From positions 7,707,130-7,771,129 of the forward strand of contig NZ_KI912266.1 in assembly GCF_000235425.2 (NCBI RefSeq): a stretch of 64,000 nt of DNA. The letters run 5' to 3'. Made by a program: the position numbers and the translations under genes. Numbering within the stretch: the first letter of the stretch is position 1; each line of letters opens with the position of its first letter. Positions 7,574-16,815 of this stretch are shown here, in pieces. A model generated the notes under the pieces. The model was not told the DNA's origin and ran no database searches. It worked only from the letters and a program-made list of their open reading frames with translations. The DNA is from Pseudofrankia saprophytica. GTDB lineage: Bacteria; Actinomycetota; Actinomycetes; Frankiales; Frankiaceae.

Positions 7574-9487
7574 GTGCTCGGAAGAAGGCTGAGGACCGCC
7601 TGGTCGCGCGCGGCCACCACGAGCAGTCCGCTGCCGGAGTACCCGCGCCCGCAGCTCGCGCGGTCGTCCTGGCTATCGCTGAACGGCCACTGGGAGTTCC
7701 GGGGGGAACGAGGGCCGGCAGGCCCAGCGGGCCTCGGCGATCTCGATGACCTCGCTGACCTCGATGGTCGCGGCGGTCACGGCGAACCACCCGTGGGCCG
7801 GCGGCTGCCTCGCCGCATCCTGGTCCCGTTCCCGGTCGAGTCCGCGCTGTCCGGCATCGGGGAGCCCCACGAGCGGATGTGGTACCGCCGCACCTTCCAG
7901 GTGCCGCCCGACTGGGCGGCCGACCGGGTTCACCTCAACTTCGGCGCCGTCGACTGGGAATGCCGGGTGTGGGTCAACGGCGTCGCGGTGGGCGCGCACC
8001 GGGGCGGCTACGACGCTTTCAGCTTCGACATCACGCCCCACCTGACCGGGCGCGAGGAAGAGGTGCTCGTCCACGTCCTCGACCCGACTGATCGGGGCGG
8101 GCAACCGCTGGGCAAGCAGCGCCGGCACCCTGGCGGGATCTTCTACACCTCGGTCTCGGGAATCTGGCAGACGGTCTGGCTAGACCGGACGCCGCCCCGC
8201 TACGTCTCCCGGCTCACGCTCACCCCGGATCTGGCCGCGGGCGCCGTTCACGTCGTCGTGAACGCGGTCGATGCCGACCCACGGCCGGCGCCGGACATGG
8301 GCCCGGACCAGGCCCGAAGCTCGGCCCCCGACGTCGCAGCCCCCGACGTCGCAGCCCCGGACGTCGCGGTGCCCGTCCGGGTGGAGGTGCGCGCCGGGCT
8401 GGCGGCCGAAGCCGCGACGGTGGCCGCCGGGACGGGGGTCAGCGGCCGGCCGTTCACGGTGGCGATCCCGGACGTCCGGGCCTGGTCGCCCGAGGACCCC
8501 TTTCTCTACGGGGTGACCGTGACGCTTGCCGACGACCGGTCCCCGGGGCCCGACAGGGTGGACAGCTACGTCGGGATGCGGTCGATCGAGGTGACGGAGG
8601 TGTCCGGCGAGCCCCGGCCGCTGCTCAACGGCCGGTTCGTCCTCCATTTCGGGCCGCTGGACCAGGGCTACTGGCCGGACGGGGTGTACACCGCGCCGAC
8701 GGACGACGCCCTGCGGCGCGACATCGAGGTGGCGAAGGAGCTCGGCTTCACCTGCATCCGCAAGCACGCGAAGGTCGAACCAGCGCGCTGGTACCACTGG
8801 GCGGATCGGCTCGGCATGCTCGTCTGGCAGGACATGCCGTCCATGCCGCACGACCGGGAGCCGGACGAGGCCGCCCGTGGGCAGTTCGAGGCCGAGCTGC
8901 GGGCACTCGTCGAGCAGTGCCGTGGCTTCCCGTCCGTCATCGGGTGGGTGCCGTTCAACGAGGGCTGGGGGCAGTACGACGTCCAGCGCATCGCCCAGAC
9001 GGTTCGGGACCTCGACGCGACCCGCCTGATCAGTGAGAACAGCGGCAGCGCGGACCCGGGAAACCACTGGGTCGACGCGGGAGCCGGCGACGTCGCCGAC
9101 CTGCACGCCTACCCCGGCCCGGCCGCCGTCGCGGCCTCGGCCGGTCGCTGCCGCGCGCTCGGCGAGTTCGGCGGCATCGGCCTGGCGGTGACCGGTCACA
9201 CCTGGCACGCGGCCGACGGGTTCAGCTACGAATGGGCCGCCTCGCGCGACCGGCTGACCGACCGTTACCTGGGAATGGTCGACGAGCTGTGCGCCCTCGT
9301 CCGGGACCAGGGCCTCAGCATCGCGATCTACACGCAGGCGACGGACGTCGAGGGCGAGTACAACGGCCTGCTGACCTACGACCGCGCCGTCCTCAAGGTC
9401 GATCCCGACCGGGTCCGCGCCGCCCACCAGCGGTTGTACGACACCACCCGCGCCATCTCCCCCGCCACCGGGAGCGACGCGGGGTGA
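7574..9487 (+). CDS. Glycoside hydrolase family 2 enzyme (beta-galactosidase/glucuronidase-like)
   Basis: Predicted exo-beta-glycosidase of 637 residues. Domains in order are a jelly-roll sugar-binding domain (~22-190, starting LPEYPRPQLARSSWLSLNG), an immunoglobulin-like domain (~195-335) and a TIM barrel (~345-625). The acid/base lies in the Asn-Glu of VPFNEGWGQYD, and the likely nucleophile is the Glu in LGEFGG. No signal peptide is seen, so it is probably cytosolic. The GTG start has its AGG directly against it, so the exact start is unsure. An APDVA tandem repeat lies in the second domain. The lactonase gene converges on it from the right. Confidence 0.85.
   Translation: MLGRRLRTAWSRAATTSSPLPEYPRPQLARSSWLSLNGHWEFRGERGPAGPAGLGDLDDLADLDGRGGHGEPPVGRRLPRRILVPFPVESALSGIGEPHERMWYRRTFQVPPDWAADRVHLNFGAVDWECRVWVNGVAVGAHRGGYDAFSFDITPHLTGREEEVLVHVLDPTDRGGQPLGKQRRHPGGIFYTSVSGIWQTVWLDRTPPRYVSRLTLTPDLAAGAVHVVVNAVDADPRPAPDMGPDQARSSAPDVAAPDVAAPDVAVPVRVEVRAGLAAEAATVAAGTGVSGRPFTVAIPDVRAWSPEDPFLYGVTVTLADDRSPGPDRVDSYVGMRSIEVTEVSGEPRPLLNGRFVLHFGPLDQGYWPDGVYTAPTDDALRRDIEVAKELGFTCIRKHAKVEPARWYHWADRLGMLVWQDMPSMPHDREPDEAARGQFEAELRALVEQCRGFPSVIGWVPFNEGWGQYDVQRIAQTVRDLDATRLISENSGSADPGNHWVDAGAGDVADLHAYPGPAAVAASAGRCRALGEFGGIGLAVTGHTWHAADGFSYEWAASRDRLTDRYLGMVDELCALVRDQGLSIAIYTQATDVEGEYNGLLTYDRAVLKVDPDRVRAAHQRLYDTTRAISPATGSDAG
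8324..8368 (+). repeat. 15-bp tandem repeat inside the GH2 gene
   Basis: The unit GCCCCCGACGTCGCA occurs exactly at 8324-8338 and 8339-8353, with a diverged third copy at 8354-8368. It encodes APDVA repeats in a loop of the middle domain. The length is a multiple of three, so copy-number change would keep the frame. Confidence 0.9.
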
Positions 9488-9547
9488 TCCCGCGGGCCTG
9501 GGTCAGCCGTTCCTTGCGCCCGAGTGCTGCCGCGAGACCGGCCGCGC

Positions 9548-10399
9548 TCAGGGCAGGCCGTCACCCGGAACGCGGACCCGCACCGTCTCGATGACGGACG
9601 TCCTGGCGCCGCCGAGAGCCGCGGAGTTCCAGTCGCGGGCCGAGAGGAGGAACAGCGTGCGGCGGTCCGGACCGCCCAGTGTGCACGCGATCGCCATCCG
9701 CTCCCCGAGGTGGATACGGTCCGTGATCTCACCTCCGGGCAGTATCCGGCGGAACTCGTGCGCGAGGGGGAACCCGGCCCAGATACCGCCCAGCGCGTCC
9801 AGGGCGATCCCGTCGGGGGCGGCGTCGGGCGTGGTGGCGACGACGCGGCGCCCACTCAGGTTCATGCCGGCGTCGAGGTCGAACGCCGTGAGCTGACGTC
9901 GCTTGGACTCGGCGACCGTCAGGGTCCGGCCGTCGGGCGAGATCACCGTGCCGTTGGGGAAGCTCATCCTCGCCGCGGCGACCGAGACCTGGCCGTCGGG
10001 CGTGACCCGCAGCAGGGCGCCGGTGTCCGGTTCGAGCGAGTAGGTGCCGACGAAGGCCGTGCCGTCGGCGGCGACGACCAGGTCGTTCAGCTCGTCGTCG
10101 ACGAGATCGCCGAGCCGGGCGTGCACGGAAAACGACCCGTCCGAGGCGAGCCGGAGCAGCTCCCGCTCGGCCATGGACACGACCAGCGCCGAGCCGTCCG
10201 GGAGGAAACCAAGGCCCGACGGTTTCCTTCCCGGTGTACGGAGCACGGGGATTACCTCGCCGGCCAGCGTCGACGTGTAGACCGCCTCGCCGTGCATGTC
10301 GGAGAACCAGAGCCTGCCGTCATGCCAGCGGGGGCCTTCGGTGAACACGAACCCGTCGGCGAGCAAGGCCGGCCGGGCATCGGTCTCGAGCACTGTCAT
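9548..10399 (-). CDS. SMP-30/gluconolactonase-family protein
   Basis: Six-bladed beta-propeller lactonase of 283 residues. The start is ATG 10399 with GGGAGG eight bases upstream; the frame extends further up but without a site. Metal ligands expected for the family are visible: Glu in FTEGPRWHDG, Asn in LNDLVVAADG and Asp in APDGIALDALGG. These enzymes open sugar or other lactones. It is divergent from the solute-binding lipoprotein at 10516, and a CAATGTCGA element lies between them. Confidence 0.88.
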   Translation of the reverse strand: MTVLETDARPALLADGFVFTEGPRWHDGRLWFSDMHGEAVYTSTLAGEVIPVLRTPGRKPSGLGFLPDGSALVVSMAERELLRLASDGSFSVHARLGDLVDDELNDLVVAADGTAFVGTYSLEPDTGALLRVTPDGQVSVAAARMSFPNGTVISPDGRTLTVAESKRRQLTAFDLDAGMNLSGRRVVATTPDAAPDGIALDALGGIWAGFPLAHEFRRILPGGEITDRIHLGERMAIACTLGGPDRRTLFLLSARDWNSAALGGARTSVIETVRVRVPGDGLP

Positions 10400-10470
10400 G
10401 GTCGCCTCCCGTATCTCCTGTAGCCCACCCCGTCGTAACCATGCCACCACCAGCTCGCTAAGGTTCGCGG

Positions 10471-10498
10471 ACATCGAGGTCGACGTCAATGTCGACAG
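10471..10498. promoter_or_regulatory. CAATRTCGA element, copy 1 (between lactonase and binding protein)
   Basis: CAATGTCGA lies at 10487-10495, preceded by a related TCGAGGTCGACG stretch, in the 116-base divergent intergenic region. The same nonamer occurs in four other promoter regions of this window. A regulator-binding role is inferred. Confidence 0.55.
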
Positions 10499-10515
10499 CA
10501 GGGTAGGGAGCTGGC

Positions 10516-11826
10516 TTGTCAGTGCACAGAACTCGGTTTTCCGCGCGCCTTGTTCGGCTCGGGCCTCGAAGTGGCGGGTCGAGGCCGACGGCGCTAATCA
10601 CCGCCCTGGTCGCGGTGCTGGCCGCGGGCTGCACCGCCTCCGGCGGGGCCGACGCGGGTAGCGGCCCCGGCCCGGCCACCGGCTGCACCACACCCGGATT
10701 CAGCGACGACCAGATCCAGCTGGGCTTCGTCTATCCCGGCAGCGGCGCGGGCTCGACCTCGCTGACCGCCGCCAGGGGCGGGTTCGTCGCGCGGCTCGAG
10801 GAGGCGAACGCGGCCGGCGGGATCCACGGCCGCAAGCTGGCCTACACCTGGCGCGACGACGCCAGCGCGCCCGACCAGAACCTCGCGGTCGTCCGCGGCC
10901 TGGTCGAGGACCAGAAGGTCTTCGGGCTCGTCGAGGCGTCCATCGCCGCCGCCCAGGGTGCCGGCTACCTGCGTGAGCACGGCGTCCCGGTCACGGGCAT
11001 TCCGGCCGAGGCCTTCTGGGCGGACCACGCCTACCGGAACATGTTCGCCTACGCGTACCTGTACAGCGACGGCCCGCCGGTCTCGACCTTCGGCGACTTC
11101 GCGAAGGCCCAGGGCGGCACCAGGGCCGCCATCATCCAGAACGACCTCACCCCGTCCGGCAACGACATCGGGGCGAAGATCGGCGCCAGCCTGGCCGCGG
11201 CCGGGATCCCGACCGTGCCCGGCCGGTTCGTCTACAGCCCGGACGGCACCAACCCGGTCCAGCTCGGCCAGCAGCTGAAGCAGGCCGGCGCCGACGTCGT
11301 GACCGCGGCCTTCGCCGGCACCGACCTGGCCGAGGTCGTCCGCGGCCTCCAGGAGGCGGGCGCGCCGATGAAGGTCGTGCTCGCGCCCAGCGGCTACGAC
11401 AAGTCGCTGCTCAAGACATACGGCCAGACGCTCAGCGGACTGACCGCCGCCGTCAACTACATCCCCTTCGAGATCGGCGGACCAGCCCACCAGAACTATC
11501 TGAAGGCGGTGAGCAGCTACGCCCCCGAGCTCCAGCCGCCCGACCAGGAGCTCGCTCTCGTCACCTACATCCTCACCGACCTGTTCCTCTACGGCCTGGA
11601 CAAGGCCGGCCCCTGCCCGACCCGCGCCCAGTTCATCGACACCCTGCGCGCCAGCACCTACGACGCCGGCGGCCTGCTGCCCGGCCCCGTCGACATGACC
11701 AAGGACTGGGGCCAGCTCGCCACCTGCTACACCTTCATGCGCGTCAATCCCGCCGGCACCGGCTACGACATCGTCCGCGACCCCACGGGCCGCGACCGCT
11801 GGTGCGGTCACCGGCTCGACCAGTAG
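10516..11826 (+). CDS. Branched-chain amino acid-type solute-binding lipoprotein
   Basis: Extracytoplasmic binding protein of 436 residues (LivJ/periplasmic-binding type I fold). An Arg-rich N-terminus, a hydrophobic stretch and the lipobox LAAGC give a lipoprotein signal, with Cys at ~39. The mature part begins with the family's DDQIQLGFVYPGSG and contains GGIHGRKLAY. The TTG at 10516 was chosen because AGGGAG lies five bases upstream; GTG 10522 is possible. No LivHMGF-type permease or ATPase genes are nearby, so it must work with a transporter elsewhere or act as a sensor. Position and shared promoter element tie it to the catabolic region. Confidence 0.88.
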   Translation: MSVHRTRFSARLVRLGPRSGGSRPTALITALVAVLAAGCTASGGADAGSGPGPATGCTTPGFSDDQIQLGFVYPGSGAGSTSLTAARGGFVARLEEANAAGGIHGRKLAYTWRDDASAPDQNLAVVRGLVEDQKVFGLVEASIAAAQGAGYLREHGVPVTGIPAEAFWADHAYRNMFAYAYLYSDGPPVSTFGDFAKAQGGTRAAIIQNDLTPSGNDIGAKIGASLAAAGIPTVPGRFVYSPDGTNPVQLGQQLKQAGADVVTAAFAGTDLAEVVRGLQEAGAPMKVVLAPSGYDKSLLKTYGQTLSGLTAAVNYIPFEIGGPAHQNYLKAVSSYAPELQPPDQELALVTYILTDLFLYGLDKAGPCPTRAQFIDTLRASTYDAGGLLPGPVDMTKDWGQLATCYTFMRVNPAGTGYDIVRDPTGRDRWCGHRLDQ

Positions 11827-11846
11827 CAACCGGCAGCCGCGAGGCG

Positions 11847-11881
11847 AACCGGCCGCGGGGGGCGACAACCCGCGGCCGGTT
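11847..11881. terminator. Strong hairpin after the binding-protein gene
   Basis: AACCGGCCGCGGG (11847-11859) pairs perfectly with 11869-11881 across a 9-base loop. It is followed by TTCCC and starts 21 bases after the stop codon. Just beyond, GGCCAGGC is repeated three times exactly (11888-11911). It probably also serves the convergent amidohydrolase. Confidence 0.75.
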
Positions 11882-11932
11882 TCCCGCGGCCAGGCGGCCA
11901 GGCGGCCAGGCAACGCCAATCAGACAACGTGG

Positions 11933-13123
11933 TCAGGCCGCCGAGAGGGCCAGGACCTCCAGCGCGTTGTCGTGGGAGATCTTCCGGACGTCGCCTGCGG
12001 GCAGGCTGGAGAGCGACTCGGTGACGAAGTCGACGGGCTCGGCGACGCCCTCCGCGTGCGGCCAGTCGGAACCGAGCAGCAGCCGGTCGACCCGCACGTC
12101 GGCGAGCAGGGCGTCGACCTGGTCCTCCCAGAACGGGGTGACCCAGACGTGCTCCCCGAACACGTCGCGGGGATGCTCCTTGAAGTAGCCGGGATTGCGG
12201 CCGGCCACGTCGTCGAGCCGGTGCAACAGGTCCGGGATCCAGCTCGCCCCGTTCTCGACACTCGCCATCCGCAGCCCGGGGAAACGCTCGAAGATCAGAT
12301 GGCAGAGCGCGGCGCCGTAGAAGTCGCCGACCGCGCGGCCCTTCGTCAGCACCCCGCGCAGCGGCGAGCGCAGGACCGACTGCTCCTCCCGGCCCGGCTC
12401 CCACATCTGCACCAGCGCGTCGTAGCCGTCGACACCGGCATGGGTCGCGACCACCACACCCGCCTCCGCGGCGAGCCCCCAGAACCCGTCGTACACCGGG
12501 TCGAACGGCGACCGGAAACCACCCGGCACCGGCACCGGCGCGTTGCGGACGTTCACCGCCACCGCCCCGGCGTCCAGCACCGCGCGCAGCTCCGTCACAG
12601 CGCCCACCGGATCCAGCAACGGCACGTACGGAACCGCGTACAGCCGGTCCTGATACCGGAAGCCCCAGTCCTCCGCCAGCCACCGGTTGAAACCGTGAAA
12701 GACCTTCGCCGCCGCGTCCGGGTCGTCCTTGAGGGCCTCCTCCAGGCCGACCCCGAGCGTCGGGAACAGCAGGCTGCCCGTGACGCGCTGCCTGTCCAGG
12801 GCCCGGACCCGGGCGTCCCGGTCCCGGTACTCCGCCCGGATCGGCTCCAGCGCCCCGAACGCCTCCCGAATGCTCTTACGCTCGGGGTTCCCGCGGTACC
12901 ACGAGTACAGCGCCCCAGGCCGGGCCACCGGATCGAACGTGGGATTCGCGATGTAGTTGTTGACCCTGCCCCCGACGATCAGCCGGGTACGCCCGTCGAT
13001 CTCCGCCCACCGCACCCCACGACTGCCCAGCGAGCGGTCCTGGTGCCGGGTGAACGCATCCCGCGCCTCGTAGTAGTGACTGTCGAAGTCGAAGATCCAC
13101 GCGTCCTGTCCCACGCCTGCCAT
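11933..13123 (-). CDS. Amidohydrolase-family metal-dependent hydrolase
   Basis: TIM-barrel hydrolase of the amidohydrolase-2 group, 396 residues. Visible hallmarks are FDFDSHYYE near the N-terminus (position of the family metal-binding D/H-x-H), THAG in mid-barrel and the late GSDWPHAEG with the catalytic Asp. This group includes ring-cleaving hydrolases and non-oxidative decarboxylases of aromatic acids (o-pyrocatechuate/resorcylate types), so a role in hydrolysis or decarboxylation is likely. It is divergent from a second, distantly similar amidohydrolase at 13321, with promoter elements between. Confidence 0.85.
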   Translation of the reverse strand: MAGVGQDAWIFDFDSHYYEARDAFTRHQDRSLGSRGVRWAEIDGRTRLIVGGRVNNYIANPTFDPVARPGALYSWYRGNPERKSIREAFGALEPIRAEYRDRDARVRALDRQRVTGSLLFPTLGVGLEEALKDDPDAAAKVFHGFNRWLAEDWGFRYQDRLYAVPYVPLLDPVGAVTELRAVLDAGAVAVNVRNAPVPVPGGFRSPFDPVYDGFWGLAAEAGVVVATHAGVDGYDALVQMWEPGREEQSVLRSPLRGVLTKGRAVGDFYGAALCHLIFERFPGLRMASVENGASWIPDLLHRLDDVAGRNPGYFKEHPRDVFGEHVWVTPFWEDQVDALLADVRVDRLLLGSDWPHAEGVAEPVDFVTESLSSLPAGDVRKISHDNALEVLALSAA

Positions 13124-13148
13124 GAGACCGCCCCGTTGGTCGATTTGT

Positions 13149-13188
13149 CAATATCGATGTCGACATTACTGATGATCATGGCTATGGT
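13149..13188. promoter_or_regulatory. CAATRTCGA element copy 2 with a predicted promoter
   Basis: CAATATCGA lies at 13149-13157 and forms an imperfect palindrome with TCGACATTA (13160-13168) across two bases. On the plus strand TCGACA (13160-13165) is a -35-like hexamer, 17 bases from the -10-like TATGGT (13183-13188). That would start transcription ~125 bases before the gene at 13321. On the minus strand GATATT overlaps the element and faces the gene at 13123. Confidence 0.55.
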
Positions 13189-13320
13189 CGTAGCCGTCCA
13201 CCGGCGACGGCCGCCGGGCGCTCCCAGGCGCGGCGACGTCCGGCCGGCGCCGGCTCCCGGCCCAGGGCGGCCGTCCTGGCCGCGCCCGTCCCGACAGCAG
13301 CTGTCACGAAAGGTGCCGAG

Positions 13321-14244
13321 GTGGCCCCAACCCTCCCGTCGGACCCGTCCGCCGCGCGGCCCCGGCCGTTCGACGTCGCGGTGATCGACACGATGGTCGG
13401 GTTCCCGCAGGATCCCGCCGCGCTCTACCAGCAGATCCGCGCGGTGCTGCGCGACCGGCAGTCACGCGAGGAGTTCGCGATGCCGGCGCAGTACATGTTC
13501 CACGACATCCCCGCCAGCCACGTCCCCGACGACGTCGACCCGGTCGACCTCGTGCTCGGTGAGATGGACCGGCACGGCATCGAGATCGCGCTGGTAAGCG
13601 TGAGCGCGAACGAACAGGTCGCCGGCCGGGCGCTGACCGACCATCCCGGCCGCTTCACCGGATCGTGGACCTGCGACCCGAACAAGGGGATGGCCGGCAT
13701 CCGCGAGCTCGTCCGCGCGCACGAGACATGGGGCGTCCGGGCGGCGGCCGTCTTCCCGCACGGCGGCCAGCCCCAGGTCCCCATCGACGCGCCCCAGATG
13801 TACCCGATCTACGCCAAGTGCGTCGAGCTCGGCATCCCCATCTTCGTCACCGTCGGCATCGCCGGGCCCCGCGTGCCGTCCATGGCGCAGCGCGTCGAGC
13901 TCATCGACCAGGTCATGTACGACTTCCCCGACCTCGTCTTCGTGATGCGCCACGGCGCCGAGCCGTGGACCGATCTCGCCGTGAAGCTCATGCTCAAATG
14001 GCCGAACCTGTACTACTCCACGAGTGCGTTCGCCCCGCGCTACTACCCGGCGAACATCATCGACTACGCCAACACCCGCGGCGCCGACAAGATCCTCTAC
14101 GGCGGCTACTTCCCGATGGGCCTCACCCTCGACCGCATCATGGCCGAGCTGCCCCACGTCGGCTTCAAGGACGACGTCTGGCCCAAATTCCTGCGCCACA
14201 ACGCCGCCCGCGTCCTCGGTCTGACCACCGGGCAGGAGCGGTGA
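13321..14244 (+). CDS. Amidohydrolase-family protein
   Basis: Second amidohydrolase-2-type TIM barrel, 307 residues, from GTG 13321 (GAAAGG 8 bases upstream). Family-like positions are visible: VIDTMVGFP at the start, VFPHGG, FVMRHGAEPW and YGGYFPMG at the end, where relatives have GSDxP. The canonical metal-binding His-x-His at the N-terminus and the final Asp are not evident, so it may bind metal differently or have lost catalysis. Head-to-head arrangement with the gene at 13123 suggests a shared regulator and perhaps a joint function. The 280 bases after it, up to 14524, hold no gene I can support. Confidence 0.75.
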   Translation: MAPTLPSDPSAARPRPFDVAVIDTMVGFPQDPAALYQQIRAVLRDRQSREEFAMPAQYMFHDIPASHVPDDVDPVDLVLGEMDRHGIEIALVSVSANEQVAGRALTDHPGRFTGSWTCDPNKGMAGIRELVRAHETWGVRAAAVFPHGGQPQVPIDAPQMYPIYAKCVELGIPIFVTVGIAGPRVPSMAQRVELIDQVMYDFPDLVFVMRHGAEPWTDLAVKLMLKWPNLYYSTSAFAPRYYPANIIDYANTRGADKILYGGYFPMGLTLDRIMAELPHVGFKDDVWPKFLRHNAARVLGLTTGQER

Positions 14245-14524
14245 GGAGAGGAGGGAGCCGCGCCGCGAGGCGCCTCGGAGGTCGTAGCACCGGGTGGCCC
14301 GGCTGGTCACGATCGGCGGTGAGGTCGGGTCGACGCTGCTAGGCTCGATTTCCCCCAGCAGCGACTGATCACCACCGCGAGCCGGGCTCCCGAACGACTG
14401 TGGCACCGGTCGGAACGGCGGCCCATCAAGGGCAAACATCATTGCCGCGCGCACGATCCTGTCCCCGAACGACAGGTAGCCGAAATCAGGGGTGCCACGG
14501 TTCATGTCGTCGGAGAGGACTGCA

Positions 14525-15298
14525 GTGTCTGAAGGGACCAGACCCGTCGAGCAAATGGCCTCCATTCCCAACGCCAGCCGCGGCTGGCAGGGAGAGACCA
14601 GAGCCAAACGGCGCGGCACCGGCCGCACCAGCCGCGGCCGACAAACCCGCGACCAACTCCTCGACGCCGCCCGGGCCGTCTTCGAACGCGACGGCTTCCT
14701 GCACGCCCGCGTCGCCGACATCTGCGACGAGGCCGGCACCTCACACGGCTCCTTCTACACCTACTTCGTCTCCAAAGAAGAAATCTTCCGCAAGGTCGTC
14801 GACTCCGTCGAGCTCGACCTGCTCGCCGTCAGCGCCGGCAGCGCCGGCGCCGGTGACCCCGTCGAACGCATCCGCGCGGCGAACGAGCACTACCTGCGCA
14901 CCTACGCCGCCAACGCCGGCATCATGCGCGTCATCCACCAGGTCGCCACCATCGACGTCGACGTCTGGCGCATCCGCTTCCAACGCCAGGACGCCTTCGC
15001 CCACAGCATCGAACGACGCATCCGCCAACTCCAACACGACCACCTCGCCGACCCCGACGTCGAACCCGCCTACGCCGCCCAGGCCCTCGGCGGCATGGTC
15101 GCCTACTTCGCCGAACTCCTCTTCAACTCCCACGACCCCGTCGCCTTCGACACCGACAAGGCCGTCGACGAACTCACCCGCATCTGGCTCAACGCCCTCG
15201 GCATCAAACACCCACCGCGTAATCCCCGTCAGGGCGGTGAGCCGGCACCAGACGAAGACAATCCTCCGGTTTCCTCCACGGGGAAGGAAGAGCGATGA
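14525..15298 (+). CDS. TetR-family transcriptional regulator
   Basis: One-component regulator of 257 residues. The N-terminal helix-turn-helix (~40-87) contains TRDQLLDAARAVFERDGF and GTSHGSFYTYFVSKEE. The C-terminal ligand domain is of the all-helical TetR type. GTG 14525 has GGAGAGG six bases upstream; ATG 14504 and 14492 are alternatives. The stop overlaps the ATG of the following SDR by four bases, so the two are translationally coupled. It is a candidate regulator of the catabolic genes around it; the ligand is unknown. Confidence 0.88.
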   Translation: MSEGTRPVEQMASIPNASRGWQGETRAKRRGTGRTSRGRQTRDQLLDAARAVFERDGFLHARVADICDEAGTSHGSFYTYFVSKEEIFRKVVDSVELDLLAVSAGSAGAGDPVERIRAANEHYLRTYAANAGIMRVIHQVATIDVDVWRIRFQRQDAFAHSIERRIRQLQHDHLADPDVEPAYAAQALGGMVAYFAELLFNSHDPVAFDTDKAVDELTRIWLNALGIKHPPRNPRQGGEPAPDEDNPPVSSTGKEER

Positions 15299-16098
15299 GC
15301 GGCACACCCCCGGAATGGGTCGGCGTCGTCACCGGCGCGGCGAACGGCATCGGCCGAGCGGTCGCACGCCGGTTCGCCGCCGAAGGCGGAAAGGTCGTGG
15401 GCGGGGATATCGATGAAGCGGGTCTCGCCTCGCTCGGCGCCGAGCTCGGCCCGGACGTGTTCGCCGCCGCCCGGTGCGACGTGACGGTCGAGGACGACGT
15501 GGCGTCGCTGATCGACACGGCCGTCGCCACCTTCGGTCGCCTCGACGTCGTGGTCGCCAACGCGGGCGCCGGGTATCTCTCCGAGATCCCGGACCACGAT
15601 TTCGACGCGTGGCGACGGGTCGTCGACCTGTGCCTGCACGGAGCGTTCCTGACCGTGAAGCACGGCAGCCGGGTCATGCGCGACGCCGGGCGGGGCGGGG
15701 CGATCGTCACGGTCGCGAGCCTCAACGCGGTGCAGCCCGGGCGCGGAGTGGCCGCGTACTGCGCGGCCAAGGCCGGCGCCGTGGCGCTCACCGAGGTCGC
15801 CGCGCTGGAGCTCGGGCGGTACGGCATCCGGGTGAACGCGGTCGCCCCGGGGCTGGTGCGCACCGGGCTGACCGGCGGGCTGTGGCACCTGCCGGGTCTG
15901 GTCGAGGAGTTCGTCGACAACGCGCCGCTCGGCCGGTTCGCGGAGCCGGACGAGATCGCCAATGTCGTCTACTTCCTCGCCTCGGACCAGGCCTCCTACG
16001 TCTCGGGCGCGCTGTACGGCGTCGACGGGGGCGCGCGGACCCGCCGTTACCCCGACATGGTCGCCGCGATGAGGCCGCCCGCCCCGCGCTCGGCCTGA
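15295..16098 (+). CDS. SDR-family oxidoreductase
   Basis: Classical SDR of 267 residues. The cofactor motif is TGAANGIG near residue 13, then VVANAGAG. The catalytic Tyr-x-x-x-Lys is in YCAAKAG, preceded by Ser in TVASLNA. VNAVAPGLV and GVDGGAR close the fold as usual. An Asp after the second strand (GGDIDEA) favours NAD(H) over NADP(H). It is coupled to the TetR gene through an ATGA overlap and converges with the TetR at 16125 across 26 bases. The substrate is unknown. Confidence 0.9.
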   Translation: MSGTPPEWVGVVTGAANGIGRAVARRFAAEGGKVVGGDIDEAGLASLGAELGPDVFAAARCDVTVEDDVASLIDTAVATFGRLDVVVANAGAGYLSEIPDHDFDAWRRVVDLCLHGAFLTVKHGSRVMRDAGRGGAIVTVASLNAVQPGRGVAAYCAAKAGAVALTEVAALELGRYGIRVNAVAPGLVRTGLTGGLWHLPGLVEEFVDNAPLGRFAEPDEIANVVYFLASDQASYVSGALYGVDGGARTRRYPDMVAAMRPPAPRSA

Positions 16099-16124
16099 CG
16101 GCAGGCGGCAGGCGGCGAGCCTGC

Positions 16125-16772
16125 TCAGGCCGGGCCGACGAGTGCGCGCACGACGTATCTGTCGACGAACTCCCGTTTCCGTGCCGGCGACCAGCCGGAC
16201 CACGGTGGGCTCATGATGATGACGCCCGCGGCCATCATCCACCGGACGGTCTCCCTGAGGTCCAGGTCGGTGGCAAGTTGCCGACCGTCCTGCCACTGTC
16301 GGAGTAGCGGCCGGAGGTGGCGATACACGGCGTCCACTATGGGTTCCGCGGTCAGTTCCAACGACTCCGGCAGCGATCGGCTTCCCGTGGCGAAGAGCGC
16401 CTCGTTGATGGCGTCTCCGTTGATCAGGTCCGTGCACTTCAGGAACACGTCACAGATCGAGCTCGACGCGTCTTCTGGCCGCGAAAGTGAACTGAGAACG
16501 CCCTGCATGGCGACGTCCACTCTGCTCAGCAGGACGGCGAGGATCAGTTCGTTGCGGCCTTTGAAGTATCGGTAGACCGTGGAGCGGGAGACGCCCGCCT
16601 CGACGGCCACCTCCTCGACGCGGATCCGGCTGGTGCCCCGCCGGGCGAGGCAGCGACCCGTGGCCGCGACCAGGCGCCGGCGGGCCTCCTCGTCGTCGAG
16701 CAGCGCGCTGTCGCTCCCCCACCACCCCGGGGTGCGCTGGCCCGCGCCGTCCTCCTCGGCGACCGCTGTCAT
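16125..16772 (-). CDS. TetR-family transcriptional regulator, last gene of the P450 operon
   Basis: Regulator of ~215 residues from ATG 16772; ATG 16799 is an alternative and neither has a strong ribosome site. The helix-turn-helix is clear: VEEVAVEAGVSRSTVYRYF, followed by KGRNELILAVLL. The C-terminal part is a typical variable ligand domain. It sits 43 bases after the SDR at 16816 in the same direction. It therefore appears to end a five-gene run (AttH-like, P450, kinase, SDR, TetR) and may autoregulate it. The TGAGACA element at the head of that run is a candidate operator. Confidence 0.85.
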   Translation of the reverse strand: MTAVAEEDGAGQRTPGWWGSDSALLDDEEARRRLVAATGRCLARRGTSRIRVEEVAVEAGVSRSTVYRYFKGRNELILAVLLSRVDVAMQGVLSSLSRPEDASSSICDVFLKCTDLINGDAINEALFATGSRSLPESLELTAEPIVDAVYRHLRPLLRQWQDGRQLATDLDLRETVRWMMAAGVIIMSPPWSGWSPARKREFVDRYVVRALVGPA

Positions 16773-16815
16773 GGAGCCATGGTAGGGGCGGCGCGGCATC
16801 CGTCCGTGGCTCGTC

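Noticed and set aside
14245-14524. A minus-strand coding fragment before the TetR gene (reads YLSFGDRIVRAAMMFALDG)
   Set aside because: It is short and matches no family I know. It was left as noncoding, though its local composition is a little unusual.
14400-15416. A 338-codon plus-strand frame rich in Thr, Ser and Pro across the TetR gene
   Set aside because: It is the +1 shadow of the TetR gene at 14525, which has a clear helix-turn-helix and a coupled neighbour.
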